Assembly (NCBI GenBank): GCA_964509475.1
Contig: CAZDXJ010000004.1
Span: forward strand, 1-64,000
Length of the DNA: 64,000 nt
DNA from: CAZDXJ01 sp964509475
GTDB taxonomy: Bacteria; Pseudomonadota; Gammaproteobacteria; Methylococcales; Methylomonadaceae
Direction of reading: 5' to 3'
The notes under the pieces were generated by a model. The model did no database searches. It saw nothing but the letters and a program-made list of their open reading frames with translations, and had not been told where the DNA came from. Made by a program: the position numbers and the translations under genes. This document shows, in pieces, positions 18,928-28,447 of this stretch; position 1 is the first letter of the stretch; each line of letters opens with the position of its first letter.

Positions 18928-19917
18928 TCAAGGACGTTTTATTCGGAATGTTTTGCCCGAAAAGGTGACGACCAGGCTGTCCGGCCTGATTTCTTTCAGT
19001 AACAAACCATCGGCGATTTGCTGGCCTTCCGTGTAACGAACCATATCAACCATGATAAAACGATCTCTGGCCTGTTCGGAGTAGACATAAACATTTATGT
19101 CCAGTTCTGGAACCGTACGCCGGAAACTGTAAGGCAATTTTTTAAGCAAGGGAATGCTTGGTTCCGTTTGTGGTTTTGCCAAGACCGGCGGTGACGTTGT
19201 TTTTGTGGCAACAGCGTTGTTTGGTAGCGGTTCGGAGTTTGTCGGTTCGGGTTGTTTCACTGCGGCGTTATGGCTTGCAGGAACATCCGTGGATGGGTGC
19301 GGTTTTTTCTGGCTTGCCTGTATATTGTTATCTGCTTGAGCCGTACTGTTGACGGTTACGGGAATTGTTTCTGATTCCGTTATGGCTTGTTTATTGCCGG
19401 ATGCTGTTGCAAGGGATATCGGTTCGGGTTTATGGACTGGTTCGGTGGCTTGGGTTTTATTGTGAAGATGGGTTAAAGTTGGATGGATCGAACTTGTTAC
19501 AGCCTGTTCCGCTGATTTGTGGGCTTTTCGCTTATCCAGCATTTCGGCGATTGACAAAGTAGTATCCTGGTTAACCGGCATGGGTTTGGTAACCGCTTGG
19601 GTTGCAACCACTTCGCTATCCGGTTTTTGCAGGGACTTTTTGACGGCAGGCGGCTGATTGCCGGCTGTACTGTTTGTGGACGGAACCGCCGTTCTGGAAG
19701 GTGTGGCTGCCGGTTGAGGTGTTTCGGGTTCGGGTTGCTGGAAATATAAAAAAAACAGTGCCAGTACGATTACATTGCCCAGGATCAAGGCAACAAGCAA
19801 TCCCCGTTTGGATTCCGGCTGTTGCTGTGGGTGCAAGATACTGCTTTTCAGGGTTGGTGTTTGTTCGCTTTGGCGTGCCTGTTCTGATTTGCGTAACGCA
19901 TTTAAAATGTATGACAT
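18928..19917 (-). CDS. gspB: GspB-like type II secretion/pilus accessory protein
   Basis: A 329-residue protein with the hallmark N-terminus MSYILNALRKSEQARQ, a single membrane helix at about residues 40-60, and a long Pro/Thr/Ser/Gln-rich periplasmic linker (about 65-255). The C-terminal GspB domain reads LDINVYVYSEQARDRFIMVDM, then YTEGQQIADGLLLKEI. In Aeromonas, ExeA and ExeB (GspA/GspB) form a complex that helps the secretin cross peptidoglycan. Here it follows exeA by 3 bp. A near-palindrome GCAGG/CCTGC lies in the convergent gap downstream (18875-18890). Confidence 0.9.
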   Translation of the reverse strand: MSYILNALRKSEQARQSEQTPTLKSSILHPQQQPESKRGLLVALILGNVIVLALFFLYFQQPEPETPQPAATPSRTAVPSTNSTAGNQPPAVKKSLQKPDSEVVATQAVTKPMPVNQDTTLSIAEMLDKRKAHKSAEQAVTSSIHPTLTHLHNKTQATEPVHKPEPISLATASGNKQAITESETIPVTVNSTAQADNNIQASQKKPHPSTDVPASHNAAVKQPEPTNSEPLPNNAVATKTTSPPVLAKPQTEPSIPLLKKLPYSFRRTVPELDINVYVYSEQARDRFIMVDMVRYTEGQQIADGLLLKEIRPDSLVVTFSGKTFRIKRP

Positions 19918-19920
19918 AAC

Positions 19921-21615
19921 TTAATCAGTATGCTCCAGTTTCGGATAGTGTTCCGAATCCATCGTATTTTGCAGATAAATAATCGTTTTGGGGCCGACAA
20001 TACCATCCGCTTGCAGATGATGTTGCCGCTGAAAACGTTTGACCCGCTTTTCCAGTTGCCGGTCAAAAAAGCGTGGTTGAGTCGTATGTATGGAATCCTC
20101 CCCGTCGATACGATCCAGCTGTTGGCGCAGCCACGGGACATTATTGGAATATGTTTGCGGGTAGATGTTGCTCATGCCGCCCCTTAACAAGGGTTTCCAT
20201 AAAATCAGATAATACCCCTGCCAATTGTTCAACACATCTTCCAAGCGGAAAATGACATCGCCGTCACGACTGCGTAAAACAGGATAGCCCCGGTGCATGC
20301 CGACCAGCAAGGCATGGCGTTTTTGCCCGTCGGTCAAAGTAAATTCCAGTATCGCCGGCCGCTTCAAACCCAGCAAATCTTTCAATGAACCCCGATCAAG
20401 CAGACAGCGAAAACCTCGTTGTCTGGCATAATCACAATTTACCGGCTGTTGTTCCGGTATGGTTTCTCCCCAAAGCGCGAATGCCTGTATGAGCGCCCTT
20501 TGCAACGAAAGTTCCGGGTTGTTGATAAACCCGTAAAAATCCGCAACAGGCGTGGCTGGTTTGAGATGTTGAACGGTGGCTGGAGGATCAGGTTCGGGTT
20601 TTTCCGGGTTTTGTTCAGGTTCAGGCGTCAGTTGTTCCGGTTCCTGGGCCGGTAGTTGCGGCGGCTGGGTTTCTGGCTGCTCTGCCACGCTGGAAGGCTG
20701 TTTTACCGTCGTTAGCAAGGGCATAAAAGAGTTCACCAGGAACAGACCGGCAACAACCAGGATCATCAACAAAAAGAACAACTGGATTTGGGTTAAACGT
20801 CTGGCTTCCAGATCCAGGGCTTCCTTGGCCGCTTTGTTGACAATACCGGGGGTGATAACCGATACTCCGGTCGCATAGGCACCCAATAACGAACGGTCAC
20901 AAAGTATATTGATTAAACGCGGGATACCGTGGGATATTTTATAGATACGCCGGATAGCGCTGTCCTTGAAAAGTGTGCTGTCGCCACCACTGACACTGAG
21001 GCGGTGCTGGATATAGGTGCGGCTTTCTTCCAGGGTCAAAGGCTCCAGGTGATAGCGGGCGGTGATACGCTGATTGAGTTGGCGCAGTTGTTCCTGGTTT
21101 AACAGGTTTTTGAGCTCTGGCTGGCCGACCAGCACGATTTGCAATAATTTGGTTTTTGCCGTTTCCAGATTGGTCAACAAACGTATCTGTTCCAACACAT
21201 CCAGGCTCAGATTCTGGGCTTCATCGATCATCACCACAGTACGCCGGCCACGTGCATGCGCATCCAGTAGGTAGCTGTTCAACAAATCGGTGAAATCCTT
21301 GAGGCTGGCTTTTCTTGCATCATAACGAATGCCGAGTTCATCGCAAATATTGGCCAATAATTCCAGGGAATCCAGTTTGGGGTTTAATATCAATGCAATG
21401 TCGATGTCATCGGGCAGTTGTTGCAACAAACTGTGACAAAGCGTTGTTTTGCCGGTGCCCACTTCGCCGGTTAAAACAATAAATCCTCCGCCGTTATCAA
21501 TGCCATAAAGCAAATGCGCAAGCCCTTCCTGGTGGCGGCTGCTCATATACAAAAAATGCGGATCGGGAGCAATCGAAAAGGGCAGCTCCTTAAAATGAAA
21601 GTATTGTTTATACAA
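19921..21615 (-). CDS. exeA: ExeA/GspA/MshM-like AAA ATPase with peptidoglycan-binding domain
   Basis: A 564-residue protein. The N-terminal AAA ATPase (about 1-270) has Walker A GEVGTGKTT and Walker B VVMIDEAQN. One membrane helix lies at about 280-300, then a Pro/Gln/Glu-rich linker, a C39-like region without an obvious catalytic cysteine (about 385-480), and a PG_binding_1 domain near the end (RFQRQHHLQADGIVGPKT). It should hydrolyse ATP in the cytoplasm while gripping peptidoglycan outside, for secretin insertion. The start is the TTG at 21615, chosen because MYKQYFHFKELPFSI matches the usual family N-terminus. It forms an operon with gspB and diverges from the DUF3014-like gene. Confidence 0.9.
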   Translation of the reverse strand: MYKQYFHFKELPFSIAPDPHFLYMSSRHQEGLAHLLYGIDNGGGFIVLTGEVGTGKTTLCHSLLQQLPDDIDIALILNPKLDSLELLANICDELGIRYDARKASLKDFTDLLNSYLLDAHARGRRTVVMIDEAQNLSLDVLEQIRLLTNLETAKTKLLQIVLVGQPELKNLLNQEQLRQLNQRITARYHLEPLTLEESRTYIQHRLSVSGGDSTLFKDSAIRRIYKISHGIPRLINILCDRSLLGAYATGVSVITPGIVNKAAKEALDLEARRLTQIQLFFLLMILVVAGLFLVNSFMPLLTTVKQPSSVAEQPETQPPQLPAQEPEQLTPEPEQNPEKPEPDPPATVQHLKPATPVADFYGFINNPELSLQRALIQAFALWGETIPEQQPVNCDYARQRGFRCLLDRGSLKDLLGLKRPAILEFTLTDGQKRHALLVGMHRGYPVLRSRDGDVIFRLEDVLNNWQGYYLILWKPLLRGGMSNIYPQTYSNNVPWLRQQLDRIDGEDSIHTTQPRFFDRQLEKRVKRFQRQHHLQADGIVGPKTIIYLQNTMDSEHYPKLEHTD

Positions 21616-21712
21616 GGCTTTTTGAGATTTGAGAAAAATATTTGAAAATAATATATTCTAAAGCAATACGGGGTATGAACAAACCTACAGCATAGATTTC
21701 AAGGAAACAAAA

Positions 21713-22636
21713 ATGGGCCGATACGACCAAGACAATGAAACACCGCAAATTCTGATCATTATAATACTGGTTACCGTGGTGCTTGTAACCGCCGGTTTAT
21801 ATTTAATGCTCCAGGATGAACAGCCGACACCGGCACAAACCCGGCAGGAAATCAGCCTTCCAGAGTCCACGCCGCCATCGATTGAACCCCCTGTAACCTT
21901 TGCCCAACCCACGCAACAAAACGCTGAACAGGCACAAACACCCGAAACCGGTAACGGCGCAGCCGTGCAGGGGCAGGATCAGGGCGCCGGCTTTGCCGTG
22001 GATGATGAAGTGGAACAGGCCCCGCCACTGCCCCCGCTCGCACAAAGCGATGCCCCGTTCAGGGAAGATTTACTGCAACTTTCCAAGGGCTTGCAAGCAT
22101 GGACACACACGGATGATTTGCTCCGTAAATACCTGACCATTGTCAACGACTTTTCCCAAGGCTTGCGTCTTTACAAACATATGCGTTTTTTCAAGTTGAA
22201 AGAGCCATTCAAGGTGGGCCGGGATCGTCACGGTCTGTATCTGGACCCGGCCGGTTATCAGCGTTATGACAAACTGGCCGCGGCCATCAATGCGGTGGAT
22301 ATTTCCCAGGCAATCGCCCTGTATAACCGGTATCGACCGTTGTTGTTGGACATATTTGCCGAATTTGGCTATCCGGAAGGTCATCAACTGGAAGACTTGT
22401 TCAAGCAATCCGCCTCGGAAATCCTGCAAGCGCCCCTTATCAGGGAGCGGATTTCCCTGTACCGCCCCAGCGTGCGTTATAAATTCAGCAGCCCCAAACT
22501 GGAAAAACTCAGTCCGGTACAAAAGCAGATGATTCGTATGGGACCGGCCAATACCCAAATCATCCAGAACAAAGTCCGTTTGTTTATCGAAGCCTTAATC
22601 AATCAACCGGACGCCGAAGGTGTGATTTTGGGGTAG
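21713..22636 (+). CDS. DUF3014-like single-pass membrane protein
   Basis: A 307-residue protein that matches, from memory, the proteobacterial DUF3014 family. A short cytoplasmic N-terminus is followed by one membrane helix (about residues 10-32), a Pro/Gln/Thr-rich linker (35-105) and a conserved periplasmic domain (about 110-300) with FREDLLQLSKGLQAW and RYRPLLLDIFAEFGY. No catalytic motif is visible and the function is unknown. The ATG at 21713 has an AAGGAAA ribosome site. It shares a 97-bp divergent promoter region with exeA, which hints at a shared envelope role. Confidence 0.75.
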   Translation: MGRYDQDNETPQILIIIILVTVVLVTAGLYLMLQDEQPTPAQTRQEISLPESTPPSIEPPVTFAQPTQQNAEQAQTPETGNGAAVQGQDQGAGFAVDDEVEQAPPLPPLAQSDAPFREDLLQLSKGLQAWTHTDDLLRKYLTIVNDFSQGLRLYKHMRFFKLKEPFKVGRDRHGLYLDPAGYQRYDKLAAAINAVDISQAIALYNRYRPLLLDIFAEFGYPEGHQLEDLFKQSASEILQAPLIRERISLYRPSVRYKFSSPKLEKLSPVQKQMIRMGPANTQIIQNKVRLFIEALINQPDAEGVILG

Positions 22637-22849
22637 GCAAAAAAGGGGGGCGTTTTGAGTGATGCCTGGAACCGGTGCTTCGTTGTTATACTCCGCGTAC
22701 TCACGGATGCGGAAAATGAACCGACCATCGGAGCGCGAAACGCTTGTCACCTGGAATATTTAGATTGCGGATGGCCGCAGGCGGATTGAAGCCCCAGGCA
22801 TTCCGGCGACGTCCAAAATTCCGCCTGCTAACAGTTCCCAATTGCCCGA
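22637..22849. other. convergent intergenic gap with a 9-bp inverted repeat
   Basis: No gene is seen. GCAGGCGGA (22777-22785) and TCCGCCTGC (22820-22828) form a perfect 9-bp inverted repeat 34 bp apart, without a T-tract. It could help end transcription from either side, but this is weak. Confidence 0.4.
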
Positions 22850-23389
22850 TCATTTTCCGCCTTCATAACTGTGCGGCGTGTAAAAACACTCTTGAACCTC
22901 AACAACAGCTATTTTCAAAATCCGCAACCGTGACCGCGTGAAGTATAAAATCAAAATCGGCAGGTTCTCGATGACCGTTTCATAATATTGTGGCTGAATC
23001 CGGGCCAGATCGGACTTGCTGATGCCGTAATGTTTTGACCAGTTTTGCAATGGCGTGAATGGCATCGCTCGCACCCGGGCATGATTGTCCAGGTTGGCGA
23101 TTTCCCGTGCGATCCGCTCTTTTCCGGTATCGGTCAAAAGCGCTGCGACAGCACAGGGTCTCTGATCCCGATCAAAAAAATAAGGCATGGGCAGGCCGCC
23201 AAGCGAATGTTGGGGAAAAATTCCTCCGTTCCGGTAATGTTCTAATCTCGCCAGTAAAATTTTCCGGTTTCTCTGGATCTCGGGCACCAGACGGGATATC
23301 GCCGGATCGCTTCGCAGCCGTTCAAGCACAACGGAAAAATGCAGATACAGGCGGATATGTTCCAGTTTGCAGGTTATTGTTTCAAGCAT
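22850..23389 (-). CDS. hypothetical protein, last gene of the glycan cluster
   Basis: A 179-residue, probably soluble, mainly helical protein with many basic residues. I do not recognise the family. No signal peptide, membrane helix or catalytic motif is visible. The ATG at 23389 is chosen because an AGGAG ribosome site lies 6 bp upstream; an in-frame codon at 23452 would add 21 residues without such a site. It sits 69 bp downstream of wecC on the same strand, wider than the gaps inside the glycan cluster, so it may be the final gene of that transcript or a separate gene. Confidence 0.6.
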   Translation of the reverse strand: MLETITCKLEHIRLYLHFSVVLERLRSDPAISRLVPEIQRNRKILLARLEHYRNGGIFPQHSLGGLPMPYFFDRDQRPCAVAALLTDTGKERIAREIANLDNHARVRAMPFTPLQNWSKHYGISKSDLARIQPQYYETVIENLPILILYFTRSRLRILKIAVVEVQECFYTPHSYEGGK

Positions 23390-23458
23390 GGGGACTCCTG
23401 TATTTTTTTTCGAGTAACGGTTTGGGGAAACAAGGATACTGCCCTGCTTCATTAGGCA

Positions 23459-24697
23459 CTAAACAATCCCCCGCGTATCGACAACCGCTTTGGTATGCAG
23501 TCTGGATTGATCGATTAAATGAAAGGCCTTGTGATTGACCAGCAAGGCGATGGTATTGGCCTGTTCCAGGGCTTGTTGGAGGGAAACCAAGTGAACGTCC
23601 CGATCGGACAGTTCGCCAGGCAGCTCGTCGATATGGGGTTCAACAACCAGGATGGTTGCCGTGCCGGCGGCGGCCAGTTGCCGGGTAATCCACAACGCCG
23701 GACTTTCACGCATATCGTCAATATCGGCCTTGAAACTCAGGCCGAGACAAGCGATGATCGGATTTTTGAATTGATCGGCCGCTTGCTGGATTTGGGCCAA
23801 CACATGCCGGGGTTTTTTGTTGTTTACGGCGCGAGCGGTTTGAACCAGAGCGCTTTGTTCAGGGGCTGAATCAACGATGAACCAGGGATCGACAGCAATG
23901 CAATGACCACCCACGCCCGGGCCGGGTTGCAGGATATTCACGCGCGGGTGCCGGTTGGCCAGGGCAATCAGTTCCCAGACATTGATACCCAATTTATCGC
24001 AAATCATTGACAATTCATTGGCAAAGGCAATATTGACATCCCGAAAGGCGTTTTCGGTCAGTTTGGCCAATTCTGCAACCCGCGCCCGGGTCAGACGGCA
24101 TTCACCCTTGACGAATAATTGATACAAAGCACCCGCCCGTTGAGCGCAGACCGGTGAAAGACCGCCAATGATGCGGTCATTGGCCACCATTTCCTGCAAG
24201 ACTGAACCGGGCAGAACCCGTTCCGGGCAATGCGCAATATTGATATCGGCGCGGTCGCCGGCATCCTGGGGAAAATCGAGTTCCGGGCGCTGCTGCTTCA
24301 GCCAGGCCGCGACTTTTTCGGTAGTGCCCACCGGCGAGGTGGATTCCAGAATCACCAGGTTGCCTTTTTCCAGCAGTGGCGCGATGGCGGCTGTTGCCGA
24401 CCGGATAAACGACAAATCCGGTTCGTGCTTGTCTTTAAGCGGCGTGGGCACGGCGATGATAAAGACATCGGCCGCTTCCGGTGTACAGGTGGCCCGTAAC
24501 TTGCCGGTGGCCACCGCACTGCGCACAATAATATCCAAATCCGGTTCGACGATATGTACCCGCCCCGAGTTGATGGTATCGACGGTTTCCCGTGCAATAT
24601 CAACGCCGATGATATCAAGTCCCCGGGAAGCCAGGATAGCGGCTGTGGGCAGGCCGATATAACCCAAACCCAGAACACAAACACGTTTGAAAGGCAT
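23459..24697 (-). CDS. wecC: UDP-N-acetyl-D-mannosamine dehydrogenase
   Basis: A 412-residue UDP-sugar dehydrogenase that oxidises C6 of UDP-ManNAc twice with NAD+ to give UDP-ManNAcA. The N-terminal Rossmann motif is GLGYIGLPTA. The catalytic cysteine lies in GPGVGGHCIAVDPWF near residue 260. The GLSFKADIDDMRESPA segment starts the C-terminal domain. WecB directly upstream makes the substrate and WecG is a candidate user of the product, so the choice of WecC over UDP-glucose dehydrogenase is well supported. It starts 5 bp after wecB. Confidence 0.93.
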   Translation of the reverse strand: MPFKRVCVLGLGYIGLPTAAILASRGLDIIGVDIARETVDTINSGRVHIVEPDLDIIVRSAVATGKLRATCTPEAADVFIIAVPTPLKDKHEPDLSFIRSATAAIAPLLEKGNLVILESTSPVGTTEKVAAWLKQQRPELDFPQDAGDRADINIAHCPERVLPGSVLQEMVANDRIIGGLSPVCAQRAGALYQLFVKGECRLTRARVAELAKLTENAFRDVNIAFANELSMICDKLGINVWELIALANRHPRVNILQPGPGVGGHCIAVDPWFIVDSAPEQSALVQTARAVNNKKPRHVLAQIQQAADQFKNPIIACLGLSFKADIDDMRESPALWITRQLAAAGTATILVVEPHIDELPGELSDRDVHLVSLQQALEQANTIALLVNHKAFHLIDQSRLHTKAVVDTRGIV

Positions 24698-24702
24698 CGT
24701 TT

Positions 24703-25839
24703 TTATTCCATTTGCTGTAAAAAAGTGGCCAGAATGCGCTGGCTGGCCTGGCCATCGCCATAAGGGTTATGAGCCAGGCTCATGGTGTGCCAGGCGTTTT
24801 CGTCATCGAGTAAATTGCTGGCCGCATTGACAATCGCTTCTACTTCGGTGCCGACCAGTTTTACCGTGCCGGCCTGAACAGCTTCGGGGCGTTCGGTGGT
24901 GTGGCGCATCACCAGCACCGGTTTGCCCAGTGCGGGCGCTTCTTCCTGGATGCCGCCGGAATCGGTCAGGATCAGATAGCAGCGATCCATCAAATAGACA
25001 AACGGTAAATAATCCTGAGGCGGGATCAGGAAAATATTGTGTATGCCCGACAAAATTTTCTGTACCGGTTCGCGGACATTGGGGTTGAGATGCACCGGGT
25101 AGACGATTTGTAAATCAGGATAGCGGCTGGCCAGCGTTCGCAGTGCCTGGCATATCCGTTCAAAACCGGCGCCAAAATTTTCCCGGCGGTGACCGGTGAC
25201 CAAAAGCATTTTTCTGGCGGCATCCAGAAATGGAAACCGGCAGGCCAGGCGAATCCGGGATGCGGGATTGGCTAGGGTTTTGTCACGTACCTGAAGCAGG
25301 GCATCGATGATGGTATTGCCGGTTACAAAAATATTTTTCCAGGGAATGCCTTCCGCAAGCAGGTTGCCTCTTGCGCTTTCGGTGGGCGCAAAATGGAGTT
25401 CAGTAATCACACTGGTTAGTTTACGGTTGCCTTCCTCGGGCCAGGGTGAGGATAAATTACCGGTTCTCAGGCCCGCTTCCACATGGACAACCGGAATGCC
25501 CTGATAAAACGCGGCCAGGGCGGCGGCCAACGTAGTGGTGGTGTCGCCATGCAGCCAGACCCTGTCCGGTTGAAATGCCTCCAGAACCGGCGCCAAACCG
25601 TTCAGGATAGCGGCGCTTAAAGCGTGTAACGACTGGCGCGGGCGCATCAGGTTCAAATCATAATCCGGTCGGATGGCAAACAGTTCCAGAACCTGATCGA
25701 GCATCTGCCGGTGCTGGGCGGTAACGCAAACCCGGGTTTCCAGTAGCGGGCAGGCGCGCATTTTTTGTACCAACGGCGCCATTTTGATAGCTTCGGGACG
25801 GGTGCCAAACACCAATAATTGTTTTTGTTTTCTAGCCAT
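24703..25839 (-). CDS. wecB: UDP-N-acetylglucosamine 2-epimerase (non-hydrolysing)
   Basis: A 378-residue cytoplasmic enzyme that converts UDP-GlcNAc to UDP-ManNAc. Family segments are [14 protein letters not shown] (N-terminus), [19 protein letters not shown] and [10 protein letters not shown], which include the substrate-binding and catalytic His/Glu/Arg residues. The ATG at 25839 is chosen because it puts the GTRPEAIK motif at the normal distance; it overlaps the wecG stop by 8 bp. A codon at 25857 would extend further into wecG. Confidence 0.95.
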   Translation of the reverse strand: MARKQKQLLVFGTRPEAIKMAPLVQKMRACPLLETRVCVTAQHRQMLDQVLELFAIRPDYDLNLMRPRQSLHALSAAILNGLAPVLEAFQPDRVWLHGDTTTTLAAALAAFYQGIPVVHVEAGLRTGNLSSPWPEEGNRKLTSVITELHFAPTESARGNLLAEGIPWKNIFVTGNTIIDALLQVRDKTLANPASRIRLACRFPFLDAARKMLLVTGHRRENFGAGFERICQALRTLASRYPDLQIVYPVHLNPNVREPVQKILSGIHNIFLIPPQDYLPFVYLMDRCYLILTDSGGIQEEAPALGKPVLVMRHTTERPEAVQAGTVKLVGTEVEAIVNAASNLLDDENAWHTMSLAHNPYGDGQASQRILATFLQQME

Positions 25840-26587
25840 GAGCGCGATTTGCTCCAAGCAGGCGAGCCTTACCCAGCCGGTACAAAAAACGGCTGTTGCT
25901 GATCAGGTATCGTTTCCACAAGCGGCGCGGTTCCTGGAGCAGACGAAACAACCATTCCAGACCCCAGCGCTGCATCCACAGCGGTGCCCGCCGCACCTTG
26001 CCGGCAACCACATCCAATGTGCCGCCAACGCCCATGACAAAATGAACCCCCAGCCGTTGCCGCCAACGCTGAATAAAGGTTTCTTTCAAGGGCGAGGTCA
26101 TGGCCACAAACAGCAAATCGGCGCCGGAACGCCGGATTTGATCGACCATTTCGGCTTCTTCAGCGGCTTTGAAATAGCCGTGATGAAAACCGGCAATGAT
26201 CAGATTCGGGTAGCGTTGTTGCAAAACCGCAACCGCCCGTGTGACGATGTCTGGCCGTGCGCCGAGAAAATACACCGAAAACCGGCGCCGTTCCGCCAGT
26301 GCCAGTAATTCATAAAACAGATCAATACCGGCCACCCGTTCCGGAATGTTCAATCCCAAAAACCGGCCGCCAAACACAATACCGGCGCCATCGATATTGA
26401 TGATATCGCATTGCAAAACCGCCTGGCGCAAGGCAGCGTTATCCTGCATGGCCATCAGTTTGGCGACATTGACCACAACATGCTGGGTAAACTGCCTGTT
26501 TTCGAGGCGCTGGCCGATTTCGCCGACGGTTTCCTGCAAAGTCCAGTTGTGCATGGGAATATCGAACAGGGTGATGATTGTTTTCAT
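25832..26587 (-). CDS. wecG: WecG/TagA/CpsF-family glycosyltransferase (probable ManNAcA transferase)
   Basis: A 251-residue membrane-associated GT26-family enzyme. Key segments are [15 protein letters not shown] with the catalytic aspartate, the [12 protein letters not shown] motif, [12 protein letters not shown] and [17 protein letters not shown]. In enterobacterial common antigen synthesis WecG adds ManNAcA to an undecaprenyl-linked sugar, and with wecB and wecC next to it that role is likely here. TagA-type ManNAc transfer is the alternative. The start is the ATG at 26587, joined to the amidotransferase stop by ATGA; upstream in-frame codons lie inside that gene. Confidence 0.9.
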   Translation of the reverse strand: MKTIITLFDIPMHNWTLQETVGEIGQRLENRQFTQHVVVNVAKLMAMQDNAALRQAVLQCDIINIDGAGIVFGGRFLGLNIPERVAGIDLFYELLALAERRRFSVYFLGARPDIVTRAVAVLQQRYPNLIIAGFHHGYFKAAEEAEMVDQIRRSGADLLFVAMTSPLKETFIQRWRQRLGVHFVMGVGGTLDVVAGKVRRAPLWMQRWGLEWLFRLLQEPRRLWKRYLISNSRFLYRLGKARLLGANRAHG

Positions 26588-28440
26588 ATTGTGAGACCTT
26601 GTTGTTTCCACCAGATCGCCAGCATCAGCAGGGCAAAAATCTGGCGGCCGCGATCCGGTTTTGCATCCAGATGCTGTTGCCACAAACGCTGTACCGCCTG
26701 GCGGTCGATGACCGTTAAATAGGGGGATGCCGGTTCCAATAGCCAGTCGGCGATCCAGTCTTTCCAGGGACCGCGTGACCATTCCGAAAACGGCACCTGA
26801 AAGCCTTTTTTAGGTCGATGTACGATGGCTTTTGGAAGATAGCGGGCGGCCATTTGTTTATGCAGGATTTTCCCTTGCCGGATACGGATGCGCCAGGACA
26901 GGGGCAAGGACTCGACCAGAGCGATCACATCCCGATCCAGCATCGGGACGCGTGCTTCCAAGGCCTGTGCCATGCAAATCTTGTCCCCGTATAAAAGCAG
27001 GTCATCGGCCAGATTCATGCGGGTATCGATACGCATCATGCGTTCTGCGGGCGATAAATCCGGTCGATTCAACCAGTCCAGCCAGGTTTGTACACAAGAC
27101 AGGGCGTGTCCTGAATCGGAACAACCGGTCAAGGCCAGGCGTTCTTCCGCGTTGAACAGCGCATAAGCGGCGACAAAACGTATCGCCGTATTATCGATCG
27201 GCAAGGCGCTTAAGCCGCGCCGGACAACAACCGGCGCCGTTTGCCAAATCCGTCCGATGGGCTGGAATAAACGAAAAGCCTGTGGCCAGGGCAAGCATCG
27301 GCGTAATATTTCCAGTTGATAGCGGCGATAGCCGCCCCAGGGTTCATCGCAGCCCTGGCCGGTCAGGACAACGGTAACCTTCTGCCGCGCCGTTTGCGCC
27401 AGCCACCACATCGGTAAAATCGATACGGTGGCCAAAGGTTCTTCAACGGCCGCCGAGGCTTGTTCACAGGTGGTTCGTAACTGTTCGGCATTGACCGTTA
27501 TGACACGATGTTTCAGACCCAGGCGAGCGGCAGTATCGGCGGCATCGGCGATTTCACAGGTCTCGTGTCCGGCGCCAAAACCAACCGTGAAGCCGGTCAG
27601 ATCGGTCGCTTGATCACGTGCCAGAGCCGCGATCAAGGCAGAATCAATGCCGCCGGACAACAACACGCCCACCGGCACATCGGCCAGCATTTGTTTTTGT
27701 ACCGCCGTTTGTAACAAAGTGTGATAGGTTTGCACCGCTTCCTGTCGTGAACCCTGGAAACGGGCCAGATTCGGCTGAATATAACGCTGGCTCCGGTAAT
27801 GACCGCTGGCGATATCGAAACACAAAAAATGGCCAGGTGGCAAGCGTTGCACGTCCTGGCGCAAATGATAAGGCGAGGGCACATAACGCAAGCTCAAAAA
27901 GGTTTGCAAGGCGTGCGGGTTCAGCCGCGGCGGTTGCGGGTTGAGCGCATCCAGGGCCCGGATTTCCGAAGCAAAATAAAACCGGCCCGGATCGTTCTGA
28001 AAATACAGCGGTTTAATGCCAAAGCCATCGCGCACCAGATACAGTTTATGCTGAACGCAATCCAGAGCGGCAAAAGCGAACATACCGTCGATACAGGACA
28101 GGGTTTTCTGCAAACCCCGGTGCGCCAGCAATTCCACCAGGGTTTCGGAATCGGCATGACCGCGAAACCGAACCGGCAGACCTTGACGCAATTCGGCGTG
28201 ATTATAGATTTCGCCATTGTAACTCAGACACCAGCGCCGGCATTGGCTGAATATCGGTTGATGTCCGGCCAGGCTGGGGTCGAGGATCGCCAGACGGGTA
28301 TGACCCAGCCAGACGGTTTTGTTCAGGCAGTTCAAACCAACCTGGCCCTGGCTGTCCGGGCCGCGATGGCGCAGGCTGGCCAATACTTCAGGGCCAGGTT
28401 GGAAGGATCGGTCTTGAATGCTTCCCAGAATACCGCACAT
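26584..28440 (-). CDS. asparagine synthase-family glutamine amidotransferase
   Basis: A 618-residue AsnB-like enzyme. It begins MCGILGSI, with Cys2 as the glutaminase nucleophile, and SLRHRGPDSQG and GHADSETLVELL complete the class II amidotransferase domain (1-200). The synthetase domain has the PP-loop LSGGIDSALIAALA near residue 265. In polysaccharide clusters such enzymes often amidate uronic acids; ManNAcA made by WecBC is an attractive substrate here. Plain asparagine synthesis cannot be excluded. It starts 7 bp after the sulfotransferase-fusion gene and overlaps wecG by 4 bp. Confidence 0.88.
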   Translation of the reverse strand: MCGILGSIQDRSFQPGPEVLASLRHRGPDSQGQVGLNCLNKTVWLGHTRLAILDPSLAGHQPIFSQCRRWCLSYNGEIYNHAELRQGLPVRFRGHADSETLVELLAHRGLQKTLSCIDGMFAFAALDCVQHKLYLVRDGFGIKPLYFQNDPGRFYFASEIRALDALNPQPPRLNPHALQTFLSLRYVPSPYHLRQDVQRLPPGHFLCFDIASGHYRSQRYIQPNLARFQGSRQEAVQTYHTLLQTAVQKQMLADVPVGVLLSGGIDSALIAALARDQATDLTGFTVGFGAGHETCEIADAADTAARLGLKHRVITVNAEQLRTTCEQASAAVEEPLATVSILPMWWLAQTARQKVTVVLTGQGCDEPWGGYRRYQLEILRRCLPWPQAFRLFQPIGRIWQTAPVVVRRGLSALPIDNTAIRFVAAYALFNAEERLALTGCSDSGHALSCVQTWLDWLNRPDLSPAERMMRIDTRMNLADDLLLYGDKICMAQALEARVPMLDRDVIALVESLPLSWRIRIRQGKILHKQMAARYLPKAIVHRPKKGFQVPFSEWSRGPWKDWIADWLLEPASPYLTVIDRQAVQRLWQQHLDAKPDRGRQIFALLMLAIWWKQQGLTI

Positions 28441-28447
28441 AGTGGAT

